Made by a program: the position numbers and the translations under genes. A DNA stretch of 64,000 nt from JBGPLJ01 sp035644395. GTDB lineage: Bacteria; Pseudomonadota; Gammaproteobacteria; Steroidobacterales; Steroidobacteraceae. The DNA lies in NCBI GenBank assembly GCA_035644395.1, contig DASQOR010000047.1, forward strand, positions 87,344 to 151,343, given 5' to 3'. Below the pieces are notes generated by a model, which saw only the letters and a list, made by a program, of their open reading frames with translations, did not search any database and was not told the origin of the DNA. Below are positions 43,883 through 52,654 of this stretch, piece by piece. Each line of letters begins with the position of its first letter. Positions within the stretch are counted from its first letter, which is position 1.

Positions 43883-45376
43883 ATGGCAACTGATGACTCC
43901 TTGCCGCTCGAGCTGCGTTCGGCGACCGAGCTGCTGTCGCTCCTGCGCACGCGCAAGCTGAGTGCCGTTGAACTCCTCGAGGGGCATCTCGCCCGAGTCG
44001 AGCGCTTCGACCGCGAATTCAATCTTGTCGTCGCACGCGATGTCGAAGGCGCCAGGCGCGCCGCGCGGCTAGCCGATGAAGCAACGGCGCGGGGTGATAC
44101 GACCGGTCGCCTGCATGGTTTGCCGATGACGCTTAAGGATGTCTGGGAAGCGGAGGGCATGACCGCGACTTGCGGCTTCACGCATCTTGCGAACCACCGT
44201 CCCACCCGCGATGCGGACGCCGTCGCGCGCTTGCGCGACGAGGGTGCGGTGTTCTTCGGCAAGACCAATGTGCCGGTCGGCGCGGGCGATCATCAGTCCT
44301 ACAACCCCGTCTACGGGCGATCGAATAATCCCTGGAATCCGGCGCGCACGGTCGGAGGATCCTCGGGCGGCGCGGCGGGCGCCGTCGCCGCGGGATTGAC
44401 GGCGCTCGAACTCGGCAGCGACATCGGCGGTTCGATCCGTTGTCCAGCCCATTTCTGCGGGGTCTACGGACACAAGCCGAGCTTCGGGATCGTGCCGATG
44501 CGCGGCCATATTCCACCGATGCCGGACGGCCTCGCCGGCATCGAACTCGGCGTCGCGGGGCCGATCGCGCGCAGCGCCCAGGACCTCGAGCTGGCACTCG
44601 ACGTGCTGGCGTCGCCCGGTGAACTCGAGCGTGGCGCACTTCGCATCGAGATCCCGCCGAGCCGCCAGGACAATCTTCGCCACTTCCGGGTTGCACTCTG
44701 GGCGGATTCCACCACGCTGGCTGTCGATGCGCGCTGTCTCGGAGCCATGGAAGAATACGCATCGGATCTGCGGCGCGCCGGCGTACACGTCGATGCGAAA
44801 GCGCGCCCGGATTTCGATCCGCGCGAAGTCCACAAGCTCTACATGGATGTCCTCTTCAGCATTTTCAGCGGTGGCATGCCGGAGGACGCGCTCCAGGCAT
44901 TCCAGGATGCTGCCAAGGGACTCCCGCCGGGCGATGACAGTCATCCGGCGAGGATTGCGCGTGCGATCCGCATGAGCCATCACGAATTCATGCGCCTCGC
45001 CGAGGTCCGCGAGCGGCTCTTCCGAACGTGGCGCCGGTTCTTCGAGAGCTACGACCTGATGCTTTGTCCCATCATGCCGACCGTGGCGTTCCCACACGAC
45101 ACGTCGGGCGATGAGTTCGGACACGTCGCCCAGTACCATCGCACGACGCTGGTCGACGGAGTGCGACGTCCCTACCTCGATGGCTTGCAGTGGCCGGGCG
45201 TTGCGACCGTCGCGAACCTGCCGGCGACGGCGGTGCCCACGGGCCGGCTGATCGACGGTTTGCCCATGGGCTTGCAGGTGATCGGCCCGTATCTCGAAGA
45301 TCGCACGCCGCTGCGCTTTGCGCAGCTCGCGGAGCAGGAGCTCGGCGGCTACGTGCCGCCGCCGGCGGTTCGGTAG
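43883..45376 (+). CDS. Amidase (amidase signature family)
   Basis: A 497-residue amidase with the Ser-cisSer-Lys triad at Lys84 (TLKDVW), Ser160 (VGGSSGGAAG) and Ser184 (GSDIGGSIR). It hydrolyses a carboxamide to acid and ammonia in the cytoplasm; the specific amide is unknown. It begins 17 bases after the esterase gene and is followed eight bases later by a flavin amine-oxidase-like gene, which hints at joint breakdown of an N-containing compound. Confidence 0.92.
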   Translation: MATDDSLPLELRSATELLSLLRTRKLSAVELLEGHLARVERFDREFNLVVARDVEGARRAARLADEATARGDTTGRLHGLPMTLKDVWEAEGMTATCGFTHLANHRPTRDADAVARLRDEGAVFFGKTNVPVGAGDHQSYNPVYGRSNNPWNPARTVGGSSGGAAGAVAAGLTALELGSDIGGSIRCPAHFCGVYGHKPSFGIVPMRGHIPPMPDGLAGIELGVAGPIARSAQDLELALDVLASPGELERGALRIEIPPSRQDNLRHFRVALWADSTTLAVDARCLGAMEEYASDLRRAGVHVDAKARPDFDPREVHKLYMDVLFSIFSGGMPEDALQAFQDAAKGLPPGDDSHPARIARAIRMSHHEFMRLAEVRERLFRTWRRFFESYDLMLCPIMPTVAFPHDTSGDEFGHVAQYHRTTLVDGVRRPYLDGLQWPGVATVANLPATAVPTGRLIDGLPMGLQVIGPYLEDRTPLRFAQLAEQELGGYVPPPAVR

Positions 45377-45384
45377 GGAAATCC

Positions 45385-46686
45385 TTGGAACCCGCGACGA
45401 CCGACCTCAAGCAGAGACCCTATTGGTGGGACACAGTCGCCACCGCAGCAGTGGAGACACCAACCCTGCCAACCAATGTGGATGTCGCCGTGATCGGCGG
45501 CGGGATCACCGGTCTGAGCGCGGCGCGCGTCCTTGCGAAGCGCGGCGTCACGGTCGCGGTCCTCGAAGCGCAAACGATCGGCTGGGGCGCAAGCTCCCGC
45601 AACGGAGGCATGGTGCTCACCGGCCTCAAGCTCGGGGCGGCGGCACTGACGGCACGTTACGGCGTTGAGCTTGCACGGCAGCTCTTCAAGGCTTCGCTTG
45701 ATGCGGTCGATGCCGTCGAAGAGGTCGTGAAGCACGAGCGGATCGATTGCCAGTTTCGCCACGACGGGCATCTCGCGCTCGCGTCCAAGCCCGCTCACTA
45801 CCAGCGCTTCAAGGAATCGGCCGACGTGCTCGCACGCGAGTTCGGGCATGAGGTTCGACTCGTGGCGGCGGCGGATCTCGGCGATGAAATCGGCTCGGGT
45901 GCCTATCACGGCGGGGTCATCGATCCGGCGAGCGGCAGCATCAATCCGGCGCAGTACGTGGCGGGGCTCGCGAGAGCGGCGCAGGCAGCGGGCGCCGTCC
46001 TGCAGGAAGCGACGCGCGTCAACGAAATCGGGCGGCTGGGATCGCGTTGGCAACTGTCGACGTCACGCGGACGGATCGAAGCCGCGAATGTGCTCGTTGC
46101 CACGAGCGGATACACGGGTGCGATCACTCCGGGCCTGCGCCGGCGGATCGTACCGCTCGGTTCCTACGTGATCGTGACGGAGCCGCTCCCCGAGGCACTG
46201 GCGCGTGAGCTCAGTCCGCGCAATCGCATGATGTACAGCTCGCGCCACTTCCTGCACTACTTCCGCTTGACACCGGACCGGCGCCTGCTCTTCGGTGGGC
46301 GCGCCCGCTTCGTGCCCGAGACCCCATCGACGGTCATTGAGAGCGCGGCGGTATTGCAGCGTGGGATGCTGGAAGTCTATCCGCAGCTCCGCGACGTGCG
46401 GGTGGAGTACGCCTGGGGTGGGACGCTCGATTTTGCATTCGACACCATGCCGCACGCGGGTCGCGCCGATGGTTGCTACTTCGCGCTCGGCTATGCCGGT
46501 CACGGCGTGGCGCTCGCGACTCTCCTCGGCGCCAAGGTCGGGGAGGCCATTGCCACGGGTGGCATCGATGCGAACGCTTTCGCGAGAATTTCGTTTCCGG
46601 GCGCGCCGCTTGGCCTTTACTGGGGGCAGCCCTGGTTCCTGCCGCTCGTCGCCGCCCGCTACAAGCTTCTCGATTGGATCGGTTAA
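45385..46686 (+). CDS. FAD-dependent amine oxidoreductase (DAO family, PuuB-like)
   Basis: A 433-residue flavoprotein of the glycine/D-amino-acid-oxidase family. The FAD-binding VAVIGGGITGLSAARVL starts near residue 34 and the C-terminal FAD contact is FALGYAGHGVALAT. The wording GWGASSRNGGMV is typical of gamma-glutamylputrescine oxidoreductases. The TTG at 45385 is chosen because TAGGGAA lies just upstream and the FAD motif is properly placed. The polyamine-type ABC transporter genes that follow support an amine substrate. Confidence 0.87.
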   Translation: MEPATTDLKQRPYWWDTVATAAVETPTLPTNVDVAVIGGGITGLSAARVLAKRGVTVAVLEAQTIGWGASSRNGGMVLTGLKLGAAALTARYGVELARQLFKASLDAVDAVEEVVKHERIDCQFRHDGHLALASKPAHYQRFKESADVLAREFGHEVRLVAAADLGDEIGSGAYHGGVIDPASGSINPAQYVAGLARAAQAAGAVLQEATRVNEIGRLGSRWQLSTSRGRIEAANVLVATSGYTGAITPGLRRRIVPLGSYVIVTEPLPEALARELSPRNRMMYSSRHFLHYFRLTPDRRLLFGGRARFVPETPSTVIESAAVLQRGMLEVYPQLRDVRVEYAWGGTLDFAFDTMPHAGRADGCYFALGYAGHGVALATLLGAKVGEAIATGGIDANAFARISFPGAPLGLYWGQPWFLPLVAARYKLLDWIG

Positions 46687-46776
46687 GCGACCGGTGCGCC
46701 GGGACTCCCGCCCCGTCGCGAATTGGGCGTACGATGGCTGCGGCCCGAAATAATAAAACCCTGGGGAGTTCCGTCC

Positions 46777-47871
46777 ATGACTGACCTGTCGCGCCGGATC
46801 CTTCTGGCTAATGCTGGCATTGCGCTCGGTCTCGGTGTGCTTGGGCTCTCGGCCTGTTCGCCCGAGAGCAAGGAAGCGGCCGCGCCCGCTCCCAAGGCGG
46901 AGGAACTCGCCGTGCTCGAATGGGCAGGCTACGACGCGCCGGATTTCTGGATCGATTTCAAGAATGCGCACAGCCAAGCGAAGGTGAGCTTCGAAATCGG
47001 CTCCTCGGACGCGGATGTCTATGGAAAAATGAAGGCCGGCACCAAGGCCGATGTCTTCCATGCGTACACGGGCTGGCTGCAGTTCTACGTCGACGAGGGC
47101 CTGGTCGAGGAGATCGACGTCTCCAGGCTCAAGAACTGGAGCAAGGTGCCGGAAAGCTTTCGTGCCATCGGCCGCTTGAACGGCAAACAATATTTCATCC
47201 CCTGGGATTGGGGCTTCACGTCCATCCTGTACCGGACGGACAAGGTGAAAGGCGGAATCGATTCCTGGAAGGCGCTCCTCGATCCGAAATACAAGGGCCA
47301 CATCTCGACGTGGGACGACGGGCCCGGCATGGTGACGGTCTCGAGCTACATCCATCAGTACGACGAGACGGCCGTCACGCCGGAGCAGCTCGCCGCGATC
47401 AAGGCCGAGTGGATCAAGCAGCGCAGCCTCAACCTTTTCTACTGGGCGGGAGAGCCTGAGCTCATCGATTCGATGGCGAATGGCGACGTGTGGGTGGCGT
47501 ATGCCTGGCAAGGAGCCTATGCGACGCTCCTCGGCAAAGGTGTGCCGGTCGCGTATGCCAACCCGAAAGAAGGCCGCAATTCCTGGGTCGGCATCTACGG
47601 TATCCGCAAGGGCACACCCAACCTCGAGCTTGCACTCCAGTTTCTCGACGACAAGCTCGCCAATGCCACGTCGACGAACGTCGTCAACCAGTTCTACTAC
47701 GGCGCCTCGAACCAGGAAGTCATGAAGGCCATCACCGACCCGGCGCTGAAGCAGGCGTTCTCCGTCGACGACCCGACGATCCTGCAACGGACCAATTTCA
47801 CGCCGAATCTCACGGCCAAGCAGCGCGATGACTGGACGGCGATGTGGACCGAGGTGAAAGCAGCGCCTTGA
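46777..47871 (+). CDS. Polyamine-type ABC transporter substrate-binding lipoprotein (PotD/PotF-like)
   Basis: A 364-residue periplasmic binding protein. The signal has SRRILLANAG and a lipobox LSA-Cys27, so it is a lipoprotein, possibly Tat-exported. The mature part has the PotD-like start LAVLEWAGYD and pieces such as YFIPWDWGFTSILYRTDKV and GDVWVAYAWQG. ATG at 46777 follows a GGGGAG ribosome-binding site. It binds a putrescine- or spermidine-like cation, or another small amine. A REP-like hairpin separates it from the permease genes. Confidence 0.9.
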   Translation: MTDLSRRILLANAGIALGLGVLGLSACSPESKEAAAPAPKAEELAVLEWAGYDAPDFWIDFKNAHSQAKVSFEIGSSDADVYGKMKAGTKADVFHAYTGWLQFYVDEGLVEEIDVSRLKNWSKVPESFRAIGRLNGKQYFIPWDWGFTSILYRTDKVKGGIDSWKALLDPKYKGHISTWDDGPGMVTVSSYIHQYDETAVTPEQLAAIKAEWIKQRSLNLFYWAGEPELIDSMANGDVWVAYAWQGAYATLLGKGVPVAYANPKEGRNSWVGIYGIRKGTPNLELALQFLDDKLANATSTNVVNQFYYGASNQEVMKAITDPALKQAFSVDDPTILQRTNFTPNLTAKQRDDWTAMWTEVKAAP

Positions 47872-47873
47872 AG

Positions 47874-47938
47874 CCCTCACCCCAACCCTCTCCCGCACGC
47901 GGGAGAGGGCGACGGAGTGGGAGAGGGAGTCGGTAACG
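47874..47938. repeat. REP-like palindrome between binding protein and permease genes
   Basis: CCCTCTCCCG (47886-47895) and its exact complement (47900-47909) form a 10-bp stem with a CACG loop, preceded by CCCTCACCCCAA. A purine-rich GAGTGGGAGAGGGAGT follows. This is a familiar interspersed repeat in high-GC proteobacteria. Its place between the binding-protein gene and the first permease gene could reduce downstream expression or stabilise the upstream mRNA. Confidence 0.7.
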
Positions 47939-47942
47939 ACTC

Positions 47943-48800
47943 GTGCGCGCGCGACGGGCCACTTTCTGGTCTTTGTATCTGCCGCCGGTTGCGTGGCTGG
48001 GTCTTTTCTTCATCGTCCCGCTCGTCCTCATGTTCGCGCTCAGCTTTCGCGCGGACCTGCACGGCGATCTCCTCGCTGCCTGGACGCCGACGCTCGAGCA
48101 GTACCAGACGATCTTCGCGGTCGGCAGTTACTGGCGGCTGCTCGCCATCTCGATCGTCATGGCGTTCTTCGTCGCCCTGGCTGCCGTGGCGCTCGCGTAT
48201 CCGGTCGCCTACTTTCTCGTTTTCCGGGCGGGACGCGCGGCGACTTTCTGCCTCGTGCTCCTCATGATCCCGTTCTGGACGAGTTTCCTCTTGCGGGTGA
48301 TGAGCTGGAAGTTCCTGCTCGGCTCGGAAGGCGTGATCAATTCGCTCCTTGCCTATCTCGGCGTGATCGGCGAGCCCCTCGGCGGTCTTATCTATAGCCG
48401 CAACGCGGTCGTCCTCACGCTGGTCTACGTCTGGATTCCGTTCGCGGCCCTGCCGATCTCGGCGGGCCTGCAGCGGATCGAACCGGAGCTCCTCGAGTCC
48501 GCGGCCGATCTCGGCGCGCGCCCGTGGCGCAGCTTCTGGGCGGTGACGTTTCCACTCAGCCTGCCGGGCGTACTCGCGGCTTTCTTCATGGTTTTCATTC
48601 CGACGGTGGGGGAGTACGTGACGCCACTCCTCATCGGCGGCAGTCGCGGCAGCATGTACGGCAATATCATCCAGGACTTCTTCACGAAGGCGGCGAATTG
48701 GCCGCGCGGTGCGGCGCTCTCCATGGTGATGCTGGTCGTGACCCTTGCGCTGGTCGCCATGGCTGCGCGCCTCGTCAACGTGCGGCGGTTGCTCGGATGA
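47943..48800 (+). CDS. ABC transporter permease, PotB-like
   Basis: A 285-residue inner-membrane permease with six predicted helices starting at GTG. The EAA loop that contacts the ATPase reads ELLESAADLGARPWRSFWAV. It pairs with the next permease, whose start overlaps its stop by four bases. No ATP-binding protein is encoded nearby, so a PotA-type subunit must come from elsewhere. Confidence 0.92.
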   Translation: MRARRATFWSLYLPPVAWLGLFFIVPLVLMFALSFRADLHGDLLAAWTPTLEQYQTIFAVGSYWRLLAISIVMAFFVALAAVALAYPVAYFLVFRAGRAATFCLVLLMIPFWTSFLLRVMSWKFLLGSEGVINSLLAYLGVIGEPLGGLIYSRNAVVLTLVYVWIPFAALPISAGLQRIEPELLESAADLGARPWRSFWAVTFPLSLPGVLAAFFMVFIPTVGEYVTPLLIGGSRGSMYGNIIQDFFTKAANWPRGAALSMVMLVVTLALVAMAARLVNVRRLLG

Positions 48801-49615
48801 CCGCGGGAACGCTGGCAGCGAGTGGGCCGCGCGGGCACAAGGGCCTGCCGATCTACTTCGGCGCGCTGATCGTCCTTCTCTACCTGCCGCTCGCCGTGCT
48901 GCTGCTGTTTTCGTTCAACGCCGGCACGAGTCTCTCGTTTCCCCTTGAGGAGCTGACGCTGCATTGGTACCAGCGTCTCTTCGATTCCCCCGAAGTACTG
49001 CGGGCGGCGCGCAACAGTATCGTCGTCGGAGTCGGCAGCGGGACGGCCGCTACCGTGCTCGGCACGGCGGTGGCACTGCTCCTCTCGCGGTTTCGTTTTC
49101 GCGGAGAATCTTTTCTCTTTTCGCTGGCGATGCTGCCGCTCGTCGTACCCGCGGTCGTGCTTGCGGTGGCGCTGCTGGTTTTGTTCCTCGCAGTCGGCAT
49201 GGACCGGTCGCTCTGGACGGTGGCAATCGGCCATACCGTGGTCGCCTTGCCATTCGTCGTCCTCATCGTGACGGCGCGCCTCGCCGGTTTCGACCGCGAT
49301 CTCGAGGACGCCGCCATGGATCTCGGCGCGACCTACGCCAGGGTGATCGGCCTCATCATCCTGCCGCTGATCGCGCCGGCGGTCGTCTCCGCCTGGCTGG
49401 TTGCGTTCACCGTCTCGCTCGATGAATTCGCTCTCGCACTGTTTCTTGCGGGCAACGAGCCGACCTTTCCCGTGTATCTTTTCAGTCAGCTGCGCTTCGC
49501 GAGCCGCTTGCCGGTGATGATCGCGCTCGCGGTGCTCCTGATGGCGGGAACGCTCGTTCTGGTGCTGCTCGCCGAATGGATCCGGCGGCGCGACTGGGGC
49601 CGCCAATCCCGCTGA
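48797..49615 (+). CDS. ABC transporter permease, PotC-like
   Basis: A 272-residue second permease of the polyamine-type transporter with six predicted helices. The EAA loop is DLEDAAMDLGATYARVIGLI. ATG at 48797 is inside the stop of the PotB-like gene (ATGA). It ends 56 bases before the class II aldolase gene on the same strand. Confidence 0.92.
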   Translation: MTAGTLAASGPRGHKGLPIYFGALIVLLYLPLAVLLLFSFNAGTSLSFPLEELTLHWYQRLFDSPEVLRAARNSIVVGVGSGTAATVLGTAVALLLSRFRFRGESFLFSLAMLPLVVPAVVLAVALLVLFLAVGMDRSLWTVAIGHTVVALPFVVLIVTARLAGFDRDLEDAAMDLGATYARVIGLIILPLIAPAVVSAWLVAFTVSLDEFALALFLAGNEPTFPVYLFSQLRFASRLPVMIALAVLLMAGTLVLVLLAEWIRRRDWGRQSR

Positions 49616-49671
49616 GTGCGCCATCGTCCCGCCCCGGCGTACCATAGAGAGGAGCAGCGAGGTAACTCTCC

Positions 49672-50448
49672 ATGAGCGCGCGCATCGACTCAAAGGGCAG
49701 CGACGTCAAGCGTCAGGTTTCGGCGGAAGAGTGGCGCGTGCGCGTCGACCTTGCCGCCTGCTACCGCATCGTCGCGCATTACGGCTGGGACGATCTCGTG
49801 TTCACGCATATCTCCGCACGCGTGCCGGGACCCGAGCATCACTTCCTGATCAATCCGTACGGCTACCTCTTCGATGAGATCACCGCGTCGAGCCTCGTGA
49901 AGGTCGATCTCTCGGGCCGCATCGTCATGCCGACGCCGTACTCCATCAATCCGGCCGGCTATATCATTCATAGCGCCGTGCACGAAGCACGGGCCGACGC
50001 TCAATGCGTGATTCACCTGCACACGAAGGCCGGCGTCGCGGTGTCATGTCAGGCTGGGGGGTTGCTGCCGATCTCTCAAATCGCGCTCTTCGCGCTGTCA
50101 GCGCTCGGCTATCACGACTACGAGGGCATCGCGCTCAATCCGGCGGAGAAGGTCCGGCTCGTGGCGGATCTCGGCAAGGGCGATTTCCTGATCCTGCGCA
50201 ATCACGGCCTTCTCACCTGTGGCCGCAGCGTTTCGGAGGCGTTCCTCTTCATGTATTCGCTGCAGACGGCGTGCGAGATCCAGGTCGCCGCCCAGGCGGG
50301 CGGCGGGAAGCTCACGCCCGTGCCCCAACCGGTCGTCGAAGTGATCCGGGCGCAGGCGGAAGTGGTCCTTAAGAACATCGGCGCCGACATCGCCTGGCCG
50401 GGCGTGCTGCGCAAGCTCGACCGGCTGGACGGCTCGTTTCGCGAGTGA
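49672..50448 (+). CDS. Class II aldolase/adducin family protein
   Basis: A 258-residue zinc enzyme of the fuculose-phosphate aldolase fold. His115-x-His117 (IHLHTKAG) and His178 (RNHGLL) are the expected metal ligands. Family members are aldolases, epimerases or decarboxylases of small hydroxy acids; the substrate here is unknown. The last step of the lig pathway needs an aldolase (LigK, of a different fold), so a replacement role is imaginable but unsupported. The stop codon overlaps the first base of repeat locus B. Confidence 0.85.
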   Translation: MSARIDSKGSDVKRQVSAEEWRVRVDLAACYRIVAHYGWDDLVFTHISARVPGPEHHFLINPYGYLFDEITASSLVKVDLSGRIVMPTPYSINPAGYIIHSAVHEARADAQCVIHLHTKAGVAVSCQAGGLLPISQIALFALSALGYHDYEGIALNPAEKVRLVADLGKGDFLILRNHGLLTCGRSVSEAFLFMYSLQTACEIQVAAQAGGGKLTPVPQPVVEVIRAQAEVVLKNIGADIAWPGVLRKLDRLDGSFRE

Positions 50449-50555
50449 AAAAGGGGACAGATTTATTTTCCCGCGTTTCTCGCGCAAACGCCCAATAATG
50501 CAGAAAAATAAATCTGTCCCCTTTTTCCCGGGAAAATAAATCTGTCCCCTTTTTC
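50447..50555. repeat. Interspersed 24-bp repeat, locus B (one direct copy, two inverted)
   Basis: Copies of the unit seen at 11941-12052 lie at 50447-50470 (+), 50503-50527 (-, with one extra A) and 50532-50555 (-). The centre is a GC-rich loop. The cluster again fills the gap between convergent genes: it touches the aldolase stop and lies one base from the aldo/keto reductase stop. The 2+1 orientation mirrors locus A. It would fold into long hairpins and could act as a bidirectional terminator. Confidence 0.85.
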
Positions 50556-50556
50556 G

Positions 50557-51540
50557 CTACCGGTCCAGGGCTTGCAGCATCGCGGGCGGGTAGCGGTCAC
50601 CCTTGACGGGCGTGAGATCGAGGAGGGCACGCAGTCCCGCGAGTTCCGCGCCGGACAGGCGCACGTCGAGCGCGCCGAGATTGTCATTCAGATGGGCGCG
50701 GGTCTTCATCCCCGGAATCGGCAGGATGTCCTCACCCTGCGCGAGGACCCAGGCGATCGCGAGCTGGGCCGCCGTGCAGCCTTTCTTCGCGGCAAGCTCC
50801 TGGATGGCGCCCGCGACGCGCAGATTGTGTTCGCCGTTCGCGCCCTGGAAGCGCGGCTGGTGCTGGCGCACGTCGTCGGCCGGCAGGTCCTGGAGGCTCC
50901 TGAAATTGCCGGCGAGGAAGCCGCGGCCGAGCGGGCTGTACGCTACCAGGGAGACCTTGAGTTCACGGCAGGCGGGCAGCACGCTCGCTTCCGGGTCGCG
51001 GGTCCAGAGCGAGTATTCGCTTTGCACGGCCGCCACGGGATGCACTTTGCACGCACGTCGCAGCGTGTCAGCGCTGCATTCCGAAAGGCCGATGTGCCGG
51101 ATCTTGCCAGCGGTCACCAGCCGGCCCAGGGCGCCGACCGACTCCTCGATCGGCACGGACTTGTCGATCCGGTGCAGGTAGAAGAGGTCGATATGGACAA
51201 TGCCCAGCCGCTCGAGGCTGGCGTCGCAGGAGGCCACAATCGTCGCGGGCTGGTTGTCGACCCGCACGCTGCCGTCCGGACTGCGGCTCAGACCGCACTT
51301 CGTTGCAAGAAATACCCGGTCCCGGCGAGCCTTGAGCCGGGGCCCGACAAAGCGCTCGTTGTCGCCTTGCTGGTAGGTGGCCGCCGTATCGAAATGCGCG
51401 ACGCCGCGTTCGATCGCCTCGGCGACGGTCGCCTCGGCCTCGGCGTCATCGCGGCCGCCATACCAGCCGACGAGACCCATGCAGCCGAAACCGAGAGCAG
51501 GGAGCTTCACGCCAGTTCCGCCGAGTGTGTGCAGTTGCAT
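50557..51540 (-). CDS. Aldo/keto reductase
   Basis: A 327-residue NADPH-dependent reductase barrel. The catalytic tetrad is Asp51, Tyr56 (FDTAATY), Lys81 (LATKCG) and His123 (FYLHRID). The ATG at 51540 has GGGGGG nine bases upstream; another ATG six bases earlier (51546) has only three bases of spacing. It probably reduces small aldehydes. It is transcribed alone, convergent with the aldolase gene and divergent from ligJ. Confidence 0.92.
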   Translation of the reverse strand: MQLHTLGGTGVKLPALGFGCMGLVGWYGGRDDAEAEATVAEAIERGVAHFDTAATYQQGDNERFVGPRLKARRDRVFLATKCGLSRSPDGSVRVDNQPATIVASCDASLERLGIVHIDLFYLHRIDKSVPIEESVGALGRLVTAGKIRHIGLSECSADTLRRACKVHPVAAVQSEYSLWTRDPEASVLPACRELKVSLVAYSPLGRGFLAGNFRSLQDLPADDVRQHQPRFQGANGEHNLRVAGAIQELAAKKGCTAAQLAIAWVLAQGEDILPIPGMKTRAHLNDNLGALDVRLSGAELAGLRALLDLTPVKGDRYPPAMLQALDR

Positions 51541-51622
51541 TATCATGGACCCCCCAAGCTTGCGTGCCCGGTTCACTCACAGTCGCGTCCGCCCCGCGCC
51601 CGGTCAATTATAGTTGCATCCA

Positions 51623-52654
51623 ATGATCATCGACTGTCACGGCCACTACACGACGGCACCCGCCGAGCTGCAGAAATACCGCGACAGCCAGATTGCCGGC
51701 CTCAAGGATCCGACGCTCGCGCCGTCGGCACCGAACTTCCGGATTTCGGATGACGAAATCCGCGAGAGCCTCGAGCAGGCGCAGCTGAAGCTGCAGCGCG
51801 AACGGGGCACGGATCTCACGATCTTCTCGCCCCGCGCCTCGGCGATGGCGCATCACATCGGCAATGAAGTTACGAGCCTCAACTGGTCGAAGGCCTGCAA
51901 CGACCTGATCTTCCGCGTGACCGGCCTCTACCCCGAAAACTTCGTCGGGGTCTGCCAGTTGCCGCAATCGCCCGGCGTGGCGCCCGGAAACAGTGCAAGG
52001 GAGCTCGAGCGTTGCGTGAAGGAGCTCGGCTTCATCGGCTGCAACCTGAATCCGGACCCGTCCGGCGGCCACTGGACCTCGCCGCCGCTCACCGACCGGC
52101 ACTGGTATCCGCTTTACGAGAAGCTGGTCGAGCTCGACGTGCCTGCCATGGTGCACGTGAGTTCGTCGTGCAACGCGAATTTCCACGCGACCGGCGCGCA
52201 CTATATCAATGCGGATACCACGGCCTTCATGCAGTTCCTGACGGCCGATCTTTTCAAGGACTTCCCGGCGCTGCGCTTCATCATTCCGCACGGTGGCGGG
52301 GCGGTCCCGTATCACTGGGGCCGTTACCGCGGCCTGGCGCAGGACCTGAAGCGCCCGCCGTTCTCGGAGCTCGTGCTGAAGAACGTCTACTTCGACACCT
52401 GTGTCTACCACCAGCCCGGCATCGAGCTCCTGTTCAAGGTCGTGCCGGTCGAGAATATCCTCTTTGGCTCGGAGATGGTCGGGGCGGTCCGGGGCATCGA
52501 TCCCGAGACCGGCCAGTATTACGATGACACCAAGCGCTACATCGATGCGATGGCCCTGAGCGAGGCCGACCAGCGCCGGGTCTTCGAGGGCAATGCGCAG
52601 CGGGTGTATCCGCGGCTCGGCGCGAGGCTCAAAGCGAAAGGCGGCAAACCATGA
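51623..52654 (+). CDS. ligJ: 4-oxalomesaconate hydratase
   Basis: A 343-residue amidohydrolase-fold enzyme that hydrates oxalomesaconate, the step after LigI. It starts MIIDCHGHYTTAP as in Sphingobium LigJ, with metal ligands His6 and His8; HVSSSCN and IIPHGGGAVPYHWGR are other family pieces. The ATG at 51623 fits that start; no strong ribosome-binding site is visible. The stop overlaps the next gene by four bases, so ligJ is transcriptionally joined to the molybdenum-enzyme operon. Confidence 0.94.
   Translation: MIIDCHGHYTTAPAELQKYRDSQIAGLKDPTLAPSAPNFRISDDEIRESLEQAQLKLQRERGTDLTIFSPRASAMAHHIGNEVTSLNWSKACNDLIFRVTGLYPENFVGVCQLPQSPGVAPGNSARELERCVKELGFIGCNLNPDPSGGHWTSPPLTDRHWYPLYEKLVELDVPAMVHVSSSCNANFHATGAHYINADTTAFMQFLTADLFKDFPALRFIIPHGGGAVPYHWGRYRGLAQDLKRPPFSELVLKNVYFDTCVYHQPGIELLFKVVPVENILFGSEMVGAVRGIDPETGQYYDDTKRYIDAMALSEADQRRVFEGNAQRVYPRLGARLKAKGGKP

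Noticed and set aside
46687..46776. Promoter upstream of the PotD-like gene (TTGGGC with TAATAA)
   Set aside because: The two hexamers are about 22 bases apart, too far for a standard sigma70 promoter.
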